From assembly GCA_934476085.1 (NCBI GenBank), contig CAKSNE010000002.1:1-64000 (forward strand): a stretch of DNA of 64,000 bases. The letters run 5' to 3'. The position numbers were made by a program, and so were the translations under genes. Shown here piece by piece: positions 33,181 to 41,578 of this stretch. The notes beneath the pieces are model-generated. The model saw nothing but the letters and a program-made list of their open reading frames with translations. It was not told the DNA's origin and made no database searches. Numbering within the stretch: the stretch's first letter is position 1; the number at the start of each line of letters is the position of its first letter. Source of the stretch: an uncultured Eubacteriales bacterium. GTDB lineage: Bacteria > Bacillota > Clostridia > Oscillospirales > Acutalibacteraceae.

Positions 33181-35424
33181 ATGTTAGATTTTAAGCAATG
33201 GGCCGGATTTACCGGTGAAAAATGGCGTGAAGAAATTAACACACGCGACTTTATTCAACACAACTACACACCTTATGATGGTGATGAAAGCTTTTTGGAA
33301 GGACCTACCGAAGCTACAAACAAGCTTTGGGACGAGCTTCAACAGCTTCAAAAAGAAGAACGTGCTAAAGGCGGCGTTCTTGATATGGACACTCATATTG
33401 TTTCTGACATCACTTCACACAACCCTGGTTATCTTGATAAAGATTTAGAGAAAATCGTTGGTTTACAGACTGATAAACCACTTAAACGTGCTTTTATGCC
33501 TTTTGGCGGTATCAGAATGGCAGAAGAAGCTTGTAAAACTTATGGTTACGAGCCTGATCCTGAGCTTCACAAAATCTTTACCAGATATCATAAAACACAT
33601 AACCAAGGTGTTTATGATGCTTATACCCCGATGATGCGTGCTGCAAGAAAAAACAAAATCATAACAGGCTTGCCTGATACTTACGGCCGTGGCAGAATCG
33701 TCGGCGACTACCGTCGTGTAGCTCTTTATGGTATCGACCACTTAATCGAAGCTAAACAAGAAGACCTTGATAACTGCGGTAACGGTAAAATGCGTGACGA
33801 TGTTATCCGTCAGCGTGAAGAAATTGCTATGCAACTTCGTGCTTTAAGAGAAATGAAAGAAATGGCTGCATCTTACGGCTTTGATATTTCAGAACCTGCT
33901 AAAGACGCTAAAGAAGCTTGTCAATGGTTATACTTTGGTTATCTCGCAGCTATCAAAACTCAAAACGGTGCTGCAATGAGTGTTGGCAGAATTTCAACAT
34001 TCCTTGATATTTATATTCAGCGTGATATTGACAACGGCACTTTAACCGAGTCAGAAGCTCAAGAGCTTATCGACCATATGGTAATGAAATTCAGAATGGT
34101 TAAATTCGCTCGTATCCCATCTTATAACGAATTGTTCTCAGGCGACCCTGTTTGGGCAACATTAAGCGTCGGCGGCGAAGGCGTTGACGGTCGTTCAATG
34201 GTTACTAAAAACGACTTCCGTTTCTTACACACACTCGAAAATATGGGACCTTCACCTGAGCCAAACTTGACAGTTCTTTATACAGAAAACTTGCCTGAAG
34301 CATTCAGACGCTATGCTGCTGCAATCTCTGTCAGAACAAGTTCAATTCAATACGAAAACGATGATGTTATGCGTGTTGAATGGGGCGATGACTATGCAAT
34401 TTGCTGCTGTGTATCTGCAACTCAAACAGGTAAAGAAATGCAGTTTTTCGGTGCTCGTGCTAACCTTGCTAAATGCTTGCTTTACGCTATAAACGGCGGT
34501 ATCGACGTTAAAACAAGAGCACAAGTCGGTCCTAAATATGTTCCGATTACTTCAGAATATCTTGATTATGATGAAGTTATCGCAAAATACGATGAAATGA
34601 TGACATGGCTTGCAAGTGTTTATGTTCATACATTGAACCTTATCCACTATATGCACGATAAATATTATTATGAAGCTGCTGAAATGGCTCTTATTGATAC
34701 TGATGTTCGCCGTACATTTGCAACAGGTATCGCAGGCTTCTCACACGTTGTTGACTCACTTTCAGCTATTAAATATTCTAAAGTTAAAGTTATCCGTGAT
34801 GACGATGGTTTGGCTGTTGACTTTGAAACAGAAGGCGACTTCCCTAGATACGGTAATGACGATGACAGAGCAGACGAAATCGCAGTTTGGTTGTTAAAAA
34901 CATTCTTACAGAAGATTAAACAGTGCCACACATATCGTGATTCAGAGCCTACAACATCAATTCTTACTATTACTTCAAACGTTGTTTACGGTAAAGCAAC
35001 AGGTGCTCTTCCTGACGGAAGAAAAGCAGGCGAACCGCTTTCACCTGGTGCTAACCCATCTTACGGTGCTGAACAAAACGGTCTTTTGGCTTCACTTAAC
35101 TCTGTTGCTAAACTTCCTTATGAATGGGCACTCGACGGTATTTCAAATACACAAACAATCAACCCTGACGCTCTCGGTCATTCAGAAGACGAACAGGTTA
35201 CAAATCTCGTTAATGTTCTTGACGGTTACTTTGAAAAAGGCGCTCATCACCTTAACGTAAATGTATTTGGTAAAGAAAAACTGATCGATGCTATGGAACA
35301 TCCTGAAAAAGAAGAGTATGCAAACTTTACAATTCGTGTTTCGGGTTATGCGGTTAAATTTATTGACCTTACTCGTGAACAACAGTTAGATGTAATTTCT
35401 CGTACTTGCCACGCATCAATGTAA
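33181..35424 (+). CDS. pflB: Formate acetyltransferase (pyruvate formate-lyase)
   Basis: It converts pyruvate and CoA to acetyl-CoA and formate in fermentation. The ATG at 33181 is chosen for the AGGAGG site just upstream and the normal start MLDFKQWAGFTGEKW; in-frame sequence further upstream is not family-like. The paired active-site cysteines lie in CCCVSATQTGKEMQFFGAR. The glycyl-radical site near the C-terminus is in TIRVSGYAVKFI (Gly of RVSGYA). Length 747 is typical. The activating enzyme gene follows after a terminator-like hairpin. Confidence 0.96.
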   Translation: MLDFKQWAGFTGEKWREEINTRDFIQHNYTPYDGDESFLEGPTEATNKLWDELQQLQKEERAKGGVLDMDTHIVSDITSHNPGYLDKDLEKIVGLQTDKPLKRAFMPFGGIRMAEEACKTYGYEPDPELHKIFTRYHKTHNQGVYDAYTPMMRAARKNKIITGLPDTYGRGRIVGDYRRVALYGIDHLIEAKQEDLDNCGNGKMRDDVIRQREEIAMQLRALREMKEMAASYGFDISEPAKDAKEACQWLYFGYLAAIKTQNGAAMSVGRISTFLDIYIQRDIDNGTLTESEAQELIDHMVMKFRMVKFARIPSYNELFSGDPVWATLSVGGEGVDGRSMVTKNDFRFLHTLENMGPSPEPNLTVLYTENLPEAFRRYAAAISVRTSSIQYENDDVMRVEWGDDYAICCCVSATQTGKEMQFFGARANLAKCLLYAINGGIDVKTRAQVGPKYVPITSEYLDYDEVIAKYDEMMTWLASVYVHTLNLIHYMHDKYYYEAAEMALIDTDVRRTFATGIAGFSHVVDSLSAIKYSKVKVIRDDDGLAVDFETEGDFPRYGNDDDRADEIAVWLLKTFLQKIKQCHTYRDSEPTTSILTITSNVVYGKATGALPDGRKAGEPLSPGANPSYGAEQNGLLASLNSVAKLPYEWALDGISNTQTINPDALGHSEDEQVTNLVNVLDGYFEKGAHHLNVNVFGKEKLIDAMEHPEKEEYANFTIRVSGYAVKFIDLTREQQLDVISRTCHASM

Positions 35425-35433
35425 GAGTATAAA

Positions 35434-35478
35434 AATATCCTCTTTAGCAAATGCTAAAGGGGATATTGTTGTTTTATA
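35434..35478 (+). terminator. Hairpin between pflB and pflA
   Basis: AATATCCTCTTTAGCA pairs (one T-G) with TGCTAAAGGGGATATT and is followed by GTTGTTTTAT. It could attenuate pflA relative to pflB. Confidence 0.75.
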
Positions 35479-35504
35479 GAGAGTAATTTTTTAAGGAGAA
35501 AAAA

Positions 35505-36239
35505 ATGGCTGAACTAAAAGGAATTGTTCATTCTACCGAAAGTTTCGGTGCGGCAGACGGCCCGGGCGTTAGATTTATCGTGTTTTTAAAGGGCTGTAAT
35601 ATGCGCTGTAAATATTGCCATAATCCTGATACTTGGGGCGGTAAAACGAGTGAAAGTATGACCGCCGATGAACTTATTAAAAAAGCTCTTCGCTTTAAAA
35701 GCTATTGGGGAAAAGAAGGCGGTATTACCGTCAGCGGCGGCGAACCGCTTTTGCAAATTGACTTTTTGACAGAACTGCTTAAAAAGGCTAAAGAAAACGG
35801 TATTCATACAACGATTGATACCGCAGGTCAGCCGTTCACCCGTGATGGTGAGTTTTTTGATAAGTTTAATGAGCTTATGAAGTACACCGACCTTGTTATG
35901 CTCGATATTAAGGAGATTAATAATGAGCGTCATAAAGCACTTACGGGCAAGACAAACGAAAATATTCTTGATATGGCGAAATATTTATCCGAAATCGGCA
36001 AACCAATGTGGATAAGATATGTTTTAGTTCCTGAAAATTCTGATTTTGACGAAGATTTAGAAAAGTTATCAGAGTTTATTGATACATTAAAAACTGTTGA
36101 AAAAACCGAAGTTTTACCGTATCATACTTTGGGTAAATTCAAGTGGGAGCAGTTGGGTTTGCCTTATGAGCTTGAAAATATTGATCCGCCAACTGCCGAG
36201 CGAGTAGAAAATGCAAAGAAAATTTTAAAATGCAAATAA
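35505..36239 (+). CDS. pflA: Pyruvate formate-lyase activating enzyme
   Basis: This radical-SAM enzyme installs the glycyl radical on PflB. The CX3CX2C cluster motif is in GCNMRCKYCHNPDTWGG, followed by the GGE motif (VSGGEPLLQ) and late VLVPENSDFDEDLEKL and LPYHTLGKFKWEQLG. Length 244 is typical. An AAGGAG site precedes the start. It lies 80 bp after pflB with a hairpin between them, so partial readthrough or a second promoter is implied. Confidence 0.96.
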   Translation: MAELKGIVHSTESFGAADGPGVRFIVFLKGCNMRCKYCHNPDTWGGKTSESMTADELIKKALRFKSYWGKEGGITVSGGEPLLQIDFLTELLKKAKENGIHTTIDTAGQPFTRDGEFFDKFNELMKYTDLVMLDIKEINNERHKALTGKTNENILDMAKYLSEIGKPMWIRYVLVPENSDFDEDLEKLSEFIDTLKTVEKTEVLPYHTLGKFKWEQLGLPYELENIDPPTAERVENAKKILKCK

Positions 36240-36242
36240 TAA

Positions 36243-36286
36243 AACCCCTGATACTGCTTATTAGTATCAGGGGTTGATTTTTTTAA
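36243..36286 (+). terminator. Terminator after pflA
   Basis: AACCCCTGATACT pairs perfectly with AGTATCAGGGGTT around GCTTATT, then GATTTTTTT. Confidence 0.9.
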
Positions 36287-36354
36287 AAAAGTGTCTCCTT
36301 CTTTGAAAAAACTGCAACAGCTATGTTGACAGTAAGGAGTTTCAAACAAAATGT

Positions 36355-36695
36355 CCTATTCGTAGGGCGTGACGATTTGATGAATGATTTTCTATGCGAC
36401 CATAATATCGTAGGGCGTGACGACCACGGCACGCCGATTAAGTAGCAACTAGATTAATTGTTAGGTTGACGATAGGTAGTTTCAAATTAAAGCTTTATTG
36501 TAACTTCTATCTTTCATGCGCTCAAGCCGTGCAGGCTGTCCTTTTGTCATTTCACAAAAGGACAAAAAGAAATTCAAGGAGTTCCTTGAAAATCCCGAAC
36601 GCTTTATTTTCGCCTACTATCGTCGGCAACCAAACCAAGCTGTTAGGGTGAGTAGACATACTTTAACCTAACAACTTTATGGGTGCGGAATTAAA
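36355..36695. repeat. Repeat cluster 4
   Basis: It begins with a truncated REP-like head at 36362-36375, a linker shared with the end of cluster 3, and a complete REP-like palindrome at 36410-36436. A 5' part of the hairpin-rich element (36489-36608, plus) is cut off where an inverted roughly 80-bp unit starts (36609-36692). No gene is seen here; the open frame at 36466-36651 belongs to the repeat. Confidence 0.85.
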
Positions 36696-36757
36696 AATAT
36701 TTACTATTTTAAATATTTATATTATAATGTAAATATACTACTTTTGGGGGCGATTTT

Positions 36758-37474
36758 TTGAAACGGATTATTACATATTTATTAAGCGTTATTTTGGTGT
36801 TTTCTATGCTCGGCCTTATTTCCTGCGGAAACAGCCAAAAAAGGCTTGTTGTTTTAGGCGACAGCATTGCCGAAGGCGTCGGTGCATCAAAACCGGAAAA
36901 TTCTTATGCTAATATTTTAGCAAACGAGCTTGATTTTTCACTTGAAAACTTTGCAAAAAGCGGCGATACAACCGCTGACCTTATTAAAAAATTAAAAAAA
37001 GACGATGTAAAAAAAGCAATCAGCCAAGCGGATTTTATCGAAATTTCAATCGGCGGAAATGATTTTTTAACCAAACGTGATGAATTGCTCGATTTATATA
37101 ATAATCGCAGCCTTTTGTCTTTGGCAAGCGAAGTCAGCGAAATTTCAAGCGACGTTGAAAAAAATATGAATAAAATCGCCGAAACGATTACAAATATCAA
37201 TCCAAATGCAAAAATTGTTATTCAAACACTATATACAATTGATATTTATAAGCTGAGAAGCACTCTTGAGCTTTTTATAGATGGATTTAATGAGATTTTC
37301 ACAAATCTCGCAGAAAAATACGAAAATGTCAGCGTAAGTGATGTTAGAACTGCATTTAAAAACTCAAAAGAAAACTGTATTTCCGAAGATGAAGTTCATC
37401 CTAGTGATTACGGCCACAAATTGATAGCAAAAACTATAAAAGAAACCTTTTCAAAATTAGAAGAAAATAAATAA
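36758..37474 (+). CDS. SGNH/GDSL-family lipoprotein hydrolase
   Basis: A TTG start with GGGGG seven bases upstream gives a 238-residue protein. A type II signal peptide ends in the lipobox LISC (Cys about 23). The SGNH blocks are clear: VVLGDSIAEGVG (nucleophile Ser), AKSGDTTADL (Gly), SIGGNDFL (Asn) and DEVHPSDYGHKLIA (Asp-His). The mature enzyme is predicted to be a membrane-anchored esterase, lipase or acetyl-hydrolase outside the cell; substrate unknown. It stands alone between repeat cluster 4 and the pyruvyl-transferase gene. Confidence 0.9.
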   Translation: MKRIITYLLSVILVFSMLGLISCGNSQKRLVVLGDSIAEGVGASKPENSYANILANELDFSLENFAKSGDTTADLIKKLKKDDVKKAISQADFIEISIGGNDFLTKRDELLDLYNNRSLLSLASEVSEISSDVEKNMNKIAETITNINPNAKIVIQTLYTIDIYKLRSTLELFIDGFNEIFTNLAEKYENVSVSDVRTAFKNSKENCISEDEVHPSDYGHKLIAKTIKETFSKLEENK

Positions 37475-37560
37475 AATTTGAATAATTGCTTTATTATTGA
37501 CAAATTGTTGAAATTATTGTAAAATATTTGTTAGACAATAAAAAATTTCAGGAGCAAAAA

Positions 37561-39036
37561 ATGAGAAAAATTCTTATGAGAGGCGCTCTTTCGCCTGTTG
37601 AAAATAATGACCCTTATGAAGTTTTGATTGAAGATTTAATCGGCACTAACACGGGTAATATGATTTTTATGAACAGCGTTTACAGAACACTTATGGTCGA
37701 AGACACTGTTATTGATACAATTAAAATCCATAATAAAATTTTTACAAATGAAGATATCGAAGAAATTAACAACACTTATGATTGTTTTGTAATGCCGCTT
37801 GCTAACGCTTTTAGAAAAACTTTTATTAATGAGTTAAAAAGCCTTACTAACCTTGTAAAAAAATTAAAAATTCCATGTTTCGTTATCGGCGTTGGCGTTC
37901 AGGTTCCTATGGAAAGGTCTATGGAAGACTTTTATCCTTATAAAGATGAAGCTAAAGAATTTATAAATGCGGTTTTGGAAAAATCAAATATAATCGGTGT
38001 TCGTGGCAAAACTACCGCCGATTTTATGAAAAGCTTAGGCTATAAAGAAGAAAAAGATTTTACTGTTATCGGCTGTCCTTCTATGTATACTTACGGCGAA
38101 GATTTGCCTGATTTCAGCAATGTTTCAATTGATAAAAATTCAAAAATTGCAATAAATTCAAAACCTGTTCACGAGAAAAAACCTTATATTTATGAGTTTT
38201 TTGAAGAATTGGTTAAAAAGTATCCTAATTATACTTATTTTCCGCAACATATTCGTGATTTAAGAAGAGTCTTTTTCGGCGAAGGTCCGGGCGAACAAAA
38301 AGAATTAAAATTTTATGAAGATAAAAACGCTTTGGCTTTTACTAATATGCAAAAATGGTTTGATAATTTTAAAGGCTTTGACTTAAGCGTCGGCACTAGA
38401 ATTCACGGAAATATTGCCGCTATCATCGGTGGTGTTCCTTCTATAATAATTCCGCCGGATAACCGTGTTTTAGAGCTTGCTTCTTACCACAACATTCCGT
38501 ATATCCCGATTAAAGATGTTGAAAACGGTATCAATTTTGAAAAAATTCTTAAAGAAACCGATTTTAACAGTATTCATATCGGTCATAAAGAGCGTTTTCA
38601 TCATTATGTTGAATTTCTTGATAAAAACAATCTTGATCATATTTATAAACATAAATATGACGGCGACGCTCCTTTTGACAAGGTTGTTAAAACCACTATT
38701 GACGATACCGCAGTTTTAACTCCTTTTGACACTTGTGATACCGAAGAAAAAATCAAGCGCCTTGAAATTGCGAGAAAGCTTTATGAAAACAAATTCCGTG
38801 ATACAATCGCAATTAATAAAGATTTAAGAAGAAGAACCAGACAATTCGATAATTTAGTTAAAGAAAATGAAAAACTTCATAATTATATCGAGTCGCTCGG
38901 CACTGCAAGAAAGCTTGATTCTTTCATAACTTCTATTAAACATCCAAAGCTTTTAAAACTTGTTATTCAAGAGAAATTCGGCAAAGATGTTACTGAAGAA
39001 GCAGAAAAAATTAAAAAAGAAATAGGAAAAATATAA
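37561..39036 (+). CDS. Polysaccharide pyruvyl transferase family protein
   Basis: The ATG at 37561 follows CAGGAGC; the in-frame TTG at 37528 is upstream of that site. The 491-residue protein carries the family pattern with IPCFVIGVGVQVPME, RGKTTADFMKSLGY, VIGCPSMYTYG, LSVGTRIHGNIAAIIGG and NRVLELASYHNIPYIPI. It would be expected to add pyruvyl ketals to cell-wall or exopolysaccharide sugars. The C-terminal 90 residues form a charged, coiled-coil-like extension (RRRTRQFDNLVKENEKLHNYI). No glycosyltransferase cluster is nearby, so the substrate cannot be guessed. Confidence 0.85.
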   Translation: MRKILMRGALSPVENNDPYEVLIEDLIGTNTGNMIFMNSVYRTLMVEDTVIDTIKIHNKIFTNEDIEEINNTYDCFVMPLANAFRKTFINELKSLTNLVKKLKIPCFVIGVGVQVPMERSMEDFYPYKDEAKEFINAVLEKSNIIGVRGKTTADFMKSLGYKEEKDFTVIGCPSMYTYGEDLPDFSNVSIDKNSKIAINSKPVHEKKPYIYEFFEELVKKYPNYTYFPQHIRDLRRVFFGEGPGEQKELKFYEDKNALAFTNMQKWFDNFKGFDLSVGTRIHGNIAAIIGGVPSIIIPPDNRVLELASYHNIPYIPIKDVENGINFEKILKETDFNSIHIGHKERFHHYVEFLDKNNLDHIYKHKYDGDAPFDKVVKTTIDDTAVLTPFDTCDTEEKIKRLEIARKLYENKFRDTIAINKDLRRRTRQFDNLVKENEKLHNYIESLGTARKLDSFITSIKHPKLLKLVIQEKFGKDVTEEAEKIKKEIGKI

Positions 39037-39040
39037 AATA

Positions 39041-39073
39041 AAAAATCTCTGTTTAAAACAGAGATTTTTTGTT
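39041..39073. terminator. Bidirectional terminator between convergent genes
   Basis: AAAAATCTCTG pairs with CAGAGATTTTT, then TGTTTTTT, between the pyruvyl-transferase gene and recG. Confidence 0.85.
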
Positions 39074-39075
39074 TT

Positions 39076-41103
39076 TTAAGATGAAGTTTTTTGTTTAAAC
39101 AACTCATTTACGCTTTGTTTTAGCCCTATATTTTCTTCGCTGTCTAAATTCGGATCGGATTTTAAGATTTCTCCGGCAACTTTAGCAGTAGTTTTTAAAA
39201 CTTCTCTGTCATCAAGAATACTTGCGATTTTCAAAGACGGAAGACCATGTTGCGAAACTCCGAAAAAGTCGCCCGGCCCACGAAGTTTTAAATCTTCATC
39301 CGCAATTTTAAAGCCGTCTGTCGTTTTACACATAATATCAAGACGAGCCTTCGCTTCTTCGTTTTCAGCGTCAGACACCAAAATACAAGTAGCCTTTTTA
39401 TCGCCACGCCCTACTCGTCCACGCAACTGATGCAGCTGTGACAAGCCGAAACGCTCGGCATTTTCAATAACGATAATATTAGCATTCGGCACATCAACGC
39501 CGACTTCGATAACAGTTGTCGCAATAAGCAATTGAATTTCTCCGCTTGCAAACGCAGACATAACCGCATCTTTTTCGCTCGTTTTCATTTTTCCGTTTAA
39601 AAGACCTAATTTATATCCTTTAAAAAATCCGTCTTTTAAGCTTTCATAAAATTTTACCGCTGATGCTAAATCGGTTTCGCCTTCATCAACCATCGGACAA
39701 ACAATGTAGCCTTGCAATCCGCTATCAAGATGTTTTTTAACATAAGTATATGCTCGGCGGCGGAGCTTTGAGCCGACAGCATAGGTTTCAACCGACTTTC
39801 TGCCCTTTGGCATTTCATCAAGCACCGAAACATCAAGATCGCCGTAAATAACTAATGCGAGTGTTCTCGGAATCGGTGTTGCACTCATAACCAAAGTATG
39901 AGGATTTTTGCCCTTTTCGGTTAAAGATGAGCGTTGTTTTACGCCAAAACGATGTTGTTCATCAGTAATAACAAGCCCTAGCTTTTTAAATTCAACATCA
40001 TTTTGAATTAATGCATGAGTACCGATTATAATATCTATTTCACCGCTTTTTAAAAGCTCATAAATTTTATTTTTTTCTTTTGTCGGAGTTGAGCCTGTTA
40101 ATAACATAACTCTGATTCCGCTGCCGTTCATCATTTTTGAAAGCGAAGAATAATGCTGATAAGCCAAAATTTCAGTAGGTGCCATAAAGGCAGATTGAAA
40201 ACCGTTTTTTGACGCATTATATAAAAGTGCTGCTGCAACCAGCGTTTTACCCGAGCCTACATCGCCTTGTAACAACCTGTTCATCGGAACTTCGCTTTTG
40301 CAATCGTCTACCCCTGATTTAATTGCCCTTAACTGTGCATTTGTTGGCGTAAACGGCAATTTATTTAAAAATTCATTGGTATAATCGTTTGAAATTGCAT
40401 TGGTTTTTTCTTCTCTTGTTCTTTTACGAAGTTTTAAAAGTCCTAATTGCAATTCTAACAGCTCTTCAAACACAAGACGCTTTTTTGCAATTTCAACCGC
40501 TTGCATATCATCGGGAAAATGAATTTTTTCAATTGCATAGCGTTTATGACAAAGTTTATATTTTTCTCGAATACTTTTTGGCAAAGGATCGGATAAATCA
40601 TCGTCTATAAGCGATATCGCCTGTGAAACGCATTTTTCAATAAATTTTGAATTCAGCCCTTCGGTTGCATGGTATATAGGGCGAATTTTTTCGCTTGAAA
40701 CCTCTTCAATTGCCGGCGAACTCATTTCTTTTCTGAAAAAATTACCTTTAACTTTGCCGAAAAATAAAAATTCTCCGCCACGATAAAGTTTTTCTGCGGT
40801 GTATTTTGTGTTAAAAAGCGTAACATACATATTAAATTCGCCGTCGGTAACGGTAAATTTATAAAGCGTAAGCCCTTTTCTGATTTTAGCTTCATGAATT
40901 GCCGATGAAATACAGCCCTTTACACAACAATTTTCACCGAGAGGAGCGGTTGAAACAGTATAACAATTGCTCCAATCTTCATAATGACGCGGAAAAAATT
41001 CAAGCAAATCATCAACAGAATTAATACCGAGTTTTTTAAACTTTTCAATTCGTTTTTTGCCAAGACCGCCGATTTTAGTCAGATCGGCATTAGTATATTT
41101 CAT
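39076..41103 (-). CDS. recG: ATP-dependent DNA helicase RecG
   Basis: RecG remodels stalled forks and Holliday junctions. The N-terminal wedge region starts with a helix-hairpin-helix-like LTKIGGLGKKRIEKFKKLG and an OB fold. The helicase core has Walker A LLQGDVGSGKTLVAAAL, the DEQH box VITDEQHRFGVKQR, SATPIPRTLAL and motif VI QLHQLRGRVGRG. The C-terminal RecG signature LRGPGDFFGVSQHGLP is present. Length 675 is normal. It is followed on the minus strand by a terminator shared with the convergent gene. Confidence 0.97.
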   Translation of the reverse strand: MKYTNADLTKIGGLGKKRIEKFKKLGINSVDDLLEFFPRHYEDWSNCYTVSTAPLGENCCVKGCISSAIHEAKIRKGLTLYKFTVTDGEFNMYVTLFNTKYTAEKLYRGGEFLFFGKVKGNFFRKEMSSPAIEEVSSEKIRPIYHATEGLNSKFIEKCVSQAISLIDDDLSDPLPKSIREKYKLCHKRYAIEKIHFPDDMQAVEIAKKRLVFEELLELQLGLLKLRKRTREEKTNAISNDYTNEFLNKLPFTPTNAQLRAIKSGVDDCKSEVPMNRLLQGDVGSGKTLVAAALLYNASKNGFQSAFMAPTEILAYQHYSSLSKMMNGSGIRVMLLTGSTPTKEKNKIYELLKSGEIDIIIGTHALIQNDVEFKKLGLVITDEQHRFGVKQRSSLTEKGKNPHTLVMSATPIPRTLALVIYGDLDVSVLDEMPKGRKSVETYAVGSKLRRRAYTYVKKHLDSGLQGYIVCPMVDEGETDLASAVKFYESLKDGFFKGYKLGLLNGKMKTSEKDAVMSAFASGEIQLLIATTVIEVGVDVPNANIIVIENAERFGLSQLHQLRGRVGRGDKKATCILVSDAENEEAKARLDIMCKTTDGFKIADEDLKLRGPGDFFGVSQHGLPSLKIASILDDREVLKTTAKVAGEILKSDPNLDSEENIGLKQSVNELFKQKTSS

Positions 41104-41143
41104 CTTTTTTCACCGCCTTTTTTTAACACTGAAATTAAAAAAT

Positions 41144-41509
41144 TTATTTTACCAACAATTGACCGCCGAAAACCGCAAAAATACTTAAAACAACGCTTAA
41201 AACTATATACAAAATTGCAAGCCACACTTTACCGGTTGAAATTAAATCTCCGGTTTCAAAAGCGAATGTTGAAAATGTAGTAAATCCACCGCAAACACCA
41301 ATTTTAAGCATTAAAATCAGTTTTTCTGAAATATACGGATTTTTTGCTGAAAGGCTTACAATAATTCCGATTAAAAATGCACCGACTATATTAATAACAA
41401 GCGTTTTTATCGGAAAAACGCTGCCGCTTTTTATTGGAATTAATCCGATTAAATATCTTAAAATGCTGCCGAGTGCACCGCCAAGCCCTACTAAAATACA
41501 ATTAACCAT
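41144..41509 (-). CDS. crcB: Fluoride channel Fluc/CrcB
   Basis: The 121-residue protein has four transmembrane helices and the family signatures LGGALGSILRYLIG and the fluoride-pore GGFTTFSTFAFE, preceded by NIVGAFLIG. CrcB proteins are dual-topology dimers that export fluoride. Only one copy is present, so a homodimer is expected. I found no fluoride riboswitch upstream; the hairpin there is the terminator of fakA. Confidence 0.93.
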   Translation of the reverse strand: MVNCILVGLGGALGSILRYLIGLIPIKSGSVFPIKTLVINIVGAFLIGIIVSLSAKNPYISEKLILMLKIGVCGGFTTFSTFAFETGDLISTGKVWLAILYIVLSVVLSIFAVFGGQLLVK

Positions 41510-41534
41510 TTAAAATTCTGCCTTTTCTTTTTTT

Positions 41535-41562
41535 ACGAAAAACGGGCGGAAAAATCCGCCCG
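41535..41562 (-). terminator. Terminator after fakA
   Basis: On the minus strand CGGGCGGA pairs with TCCGCCCG and is followed by TTTTTCGT, just after the fakA stop. Confidence 0.85.
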
Positions 41563-41578
41563 ATAATCTATCAATATT

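Noticed and set aside
41535..41562. Possible fluoride riboswitch for crcB
   Set aside because: The hairpin upstream of crcB is a plain GC stem with a T run, placed as the fakA terminator; the conserved fluoride-riboswitch sequence is not visible.
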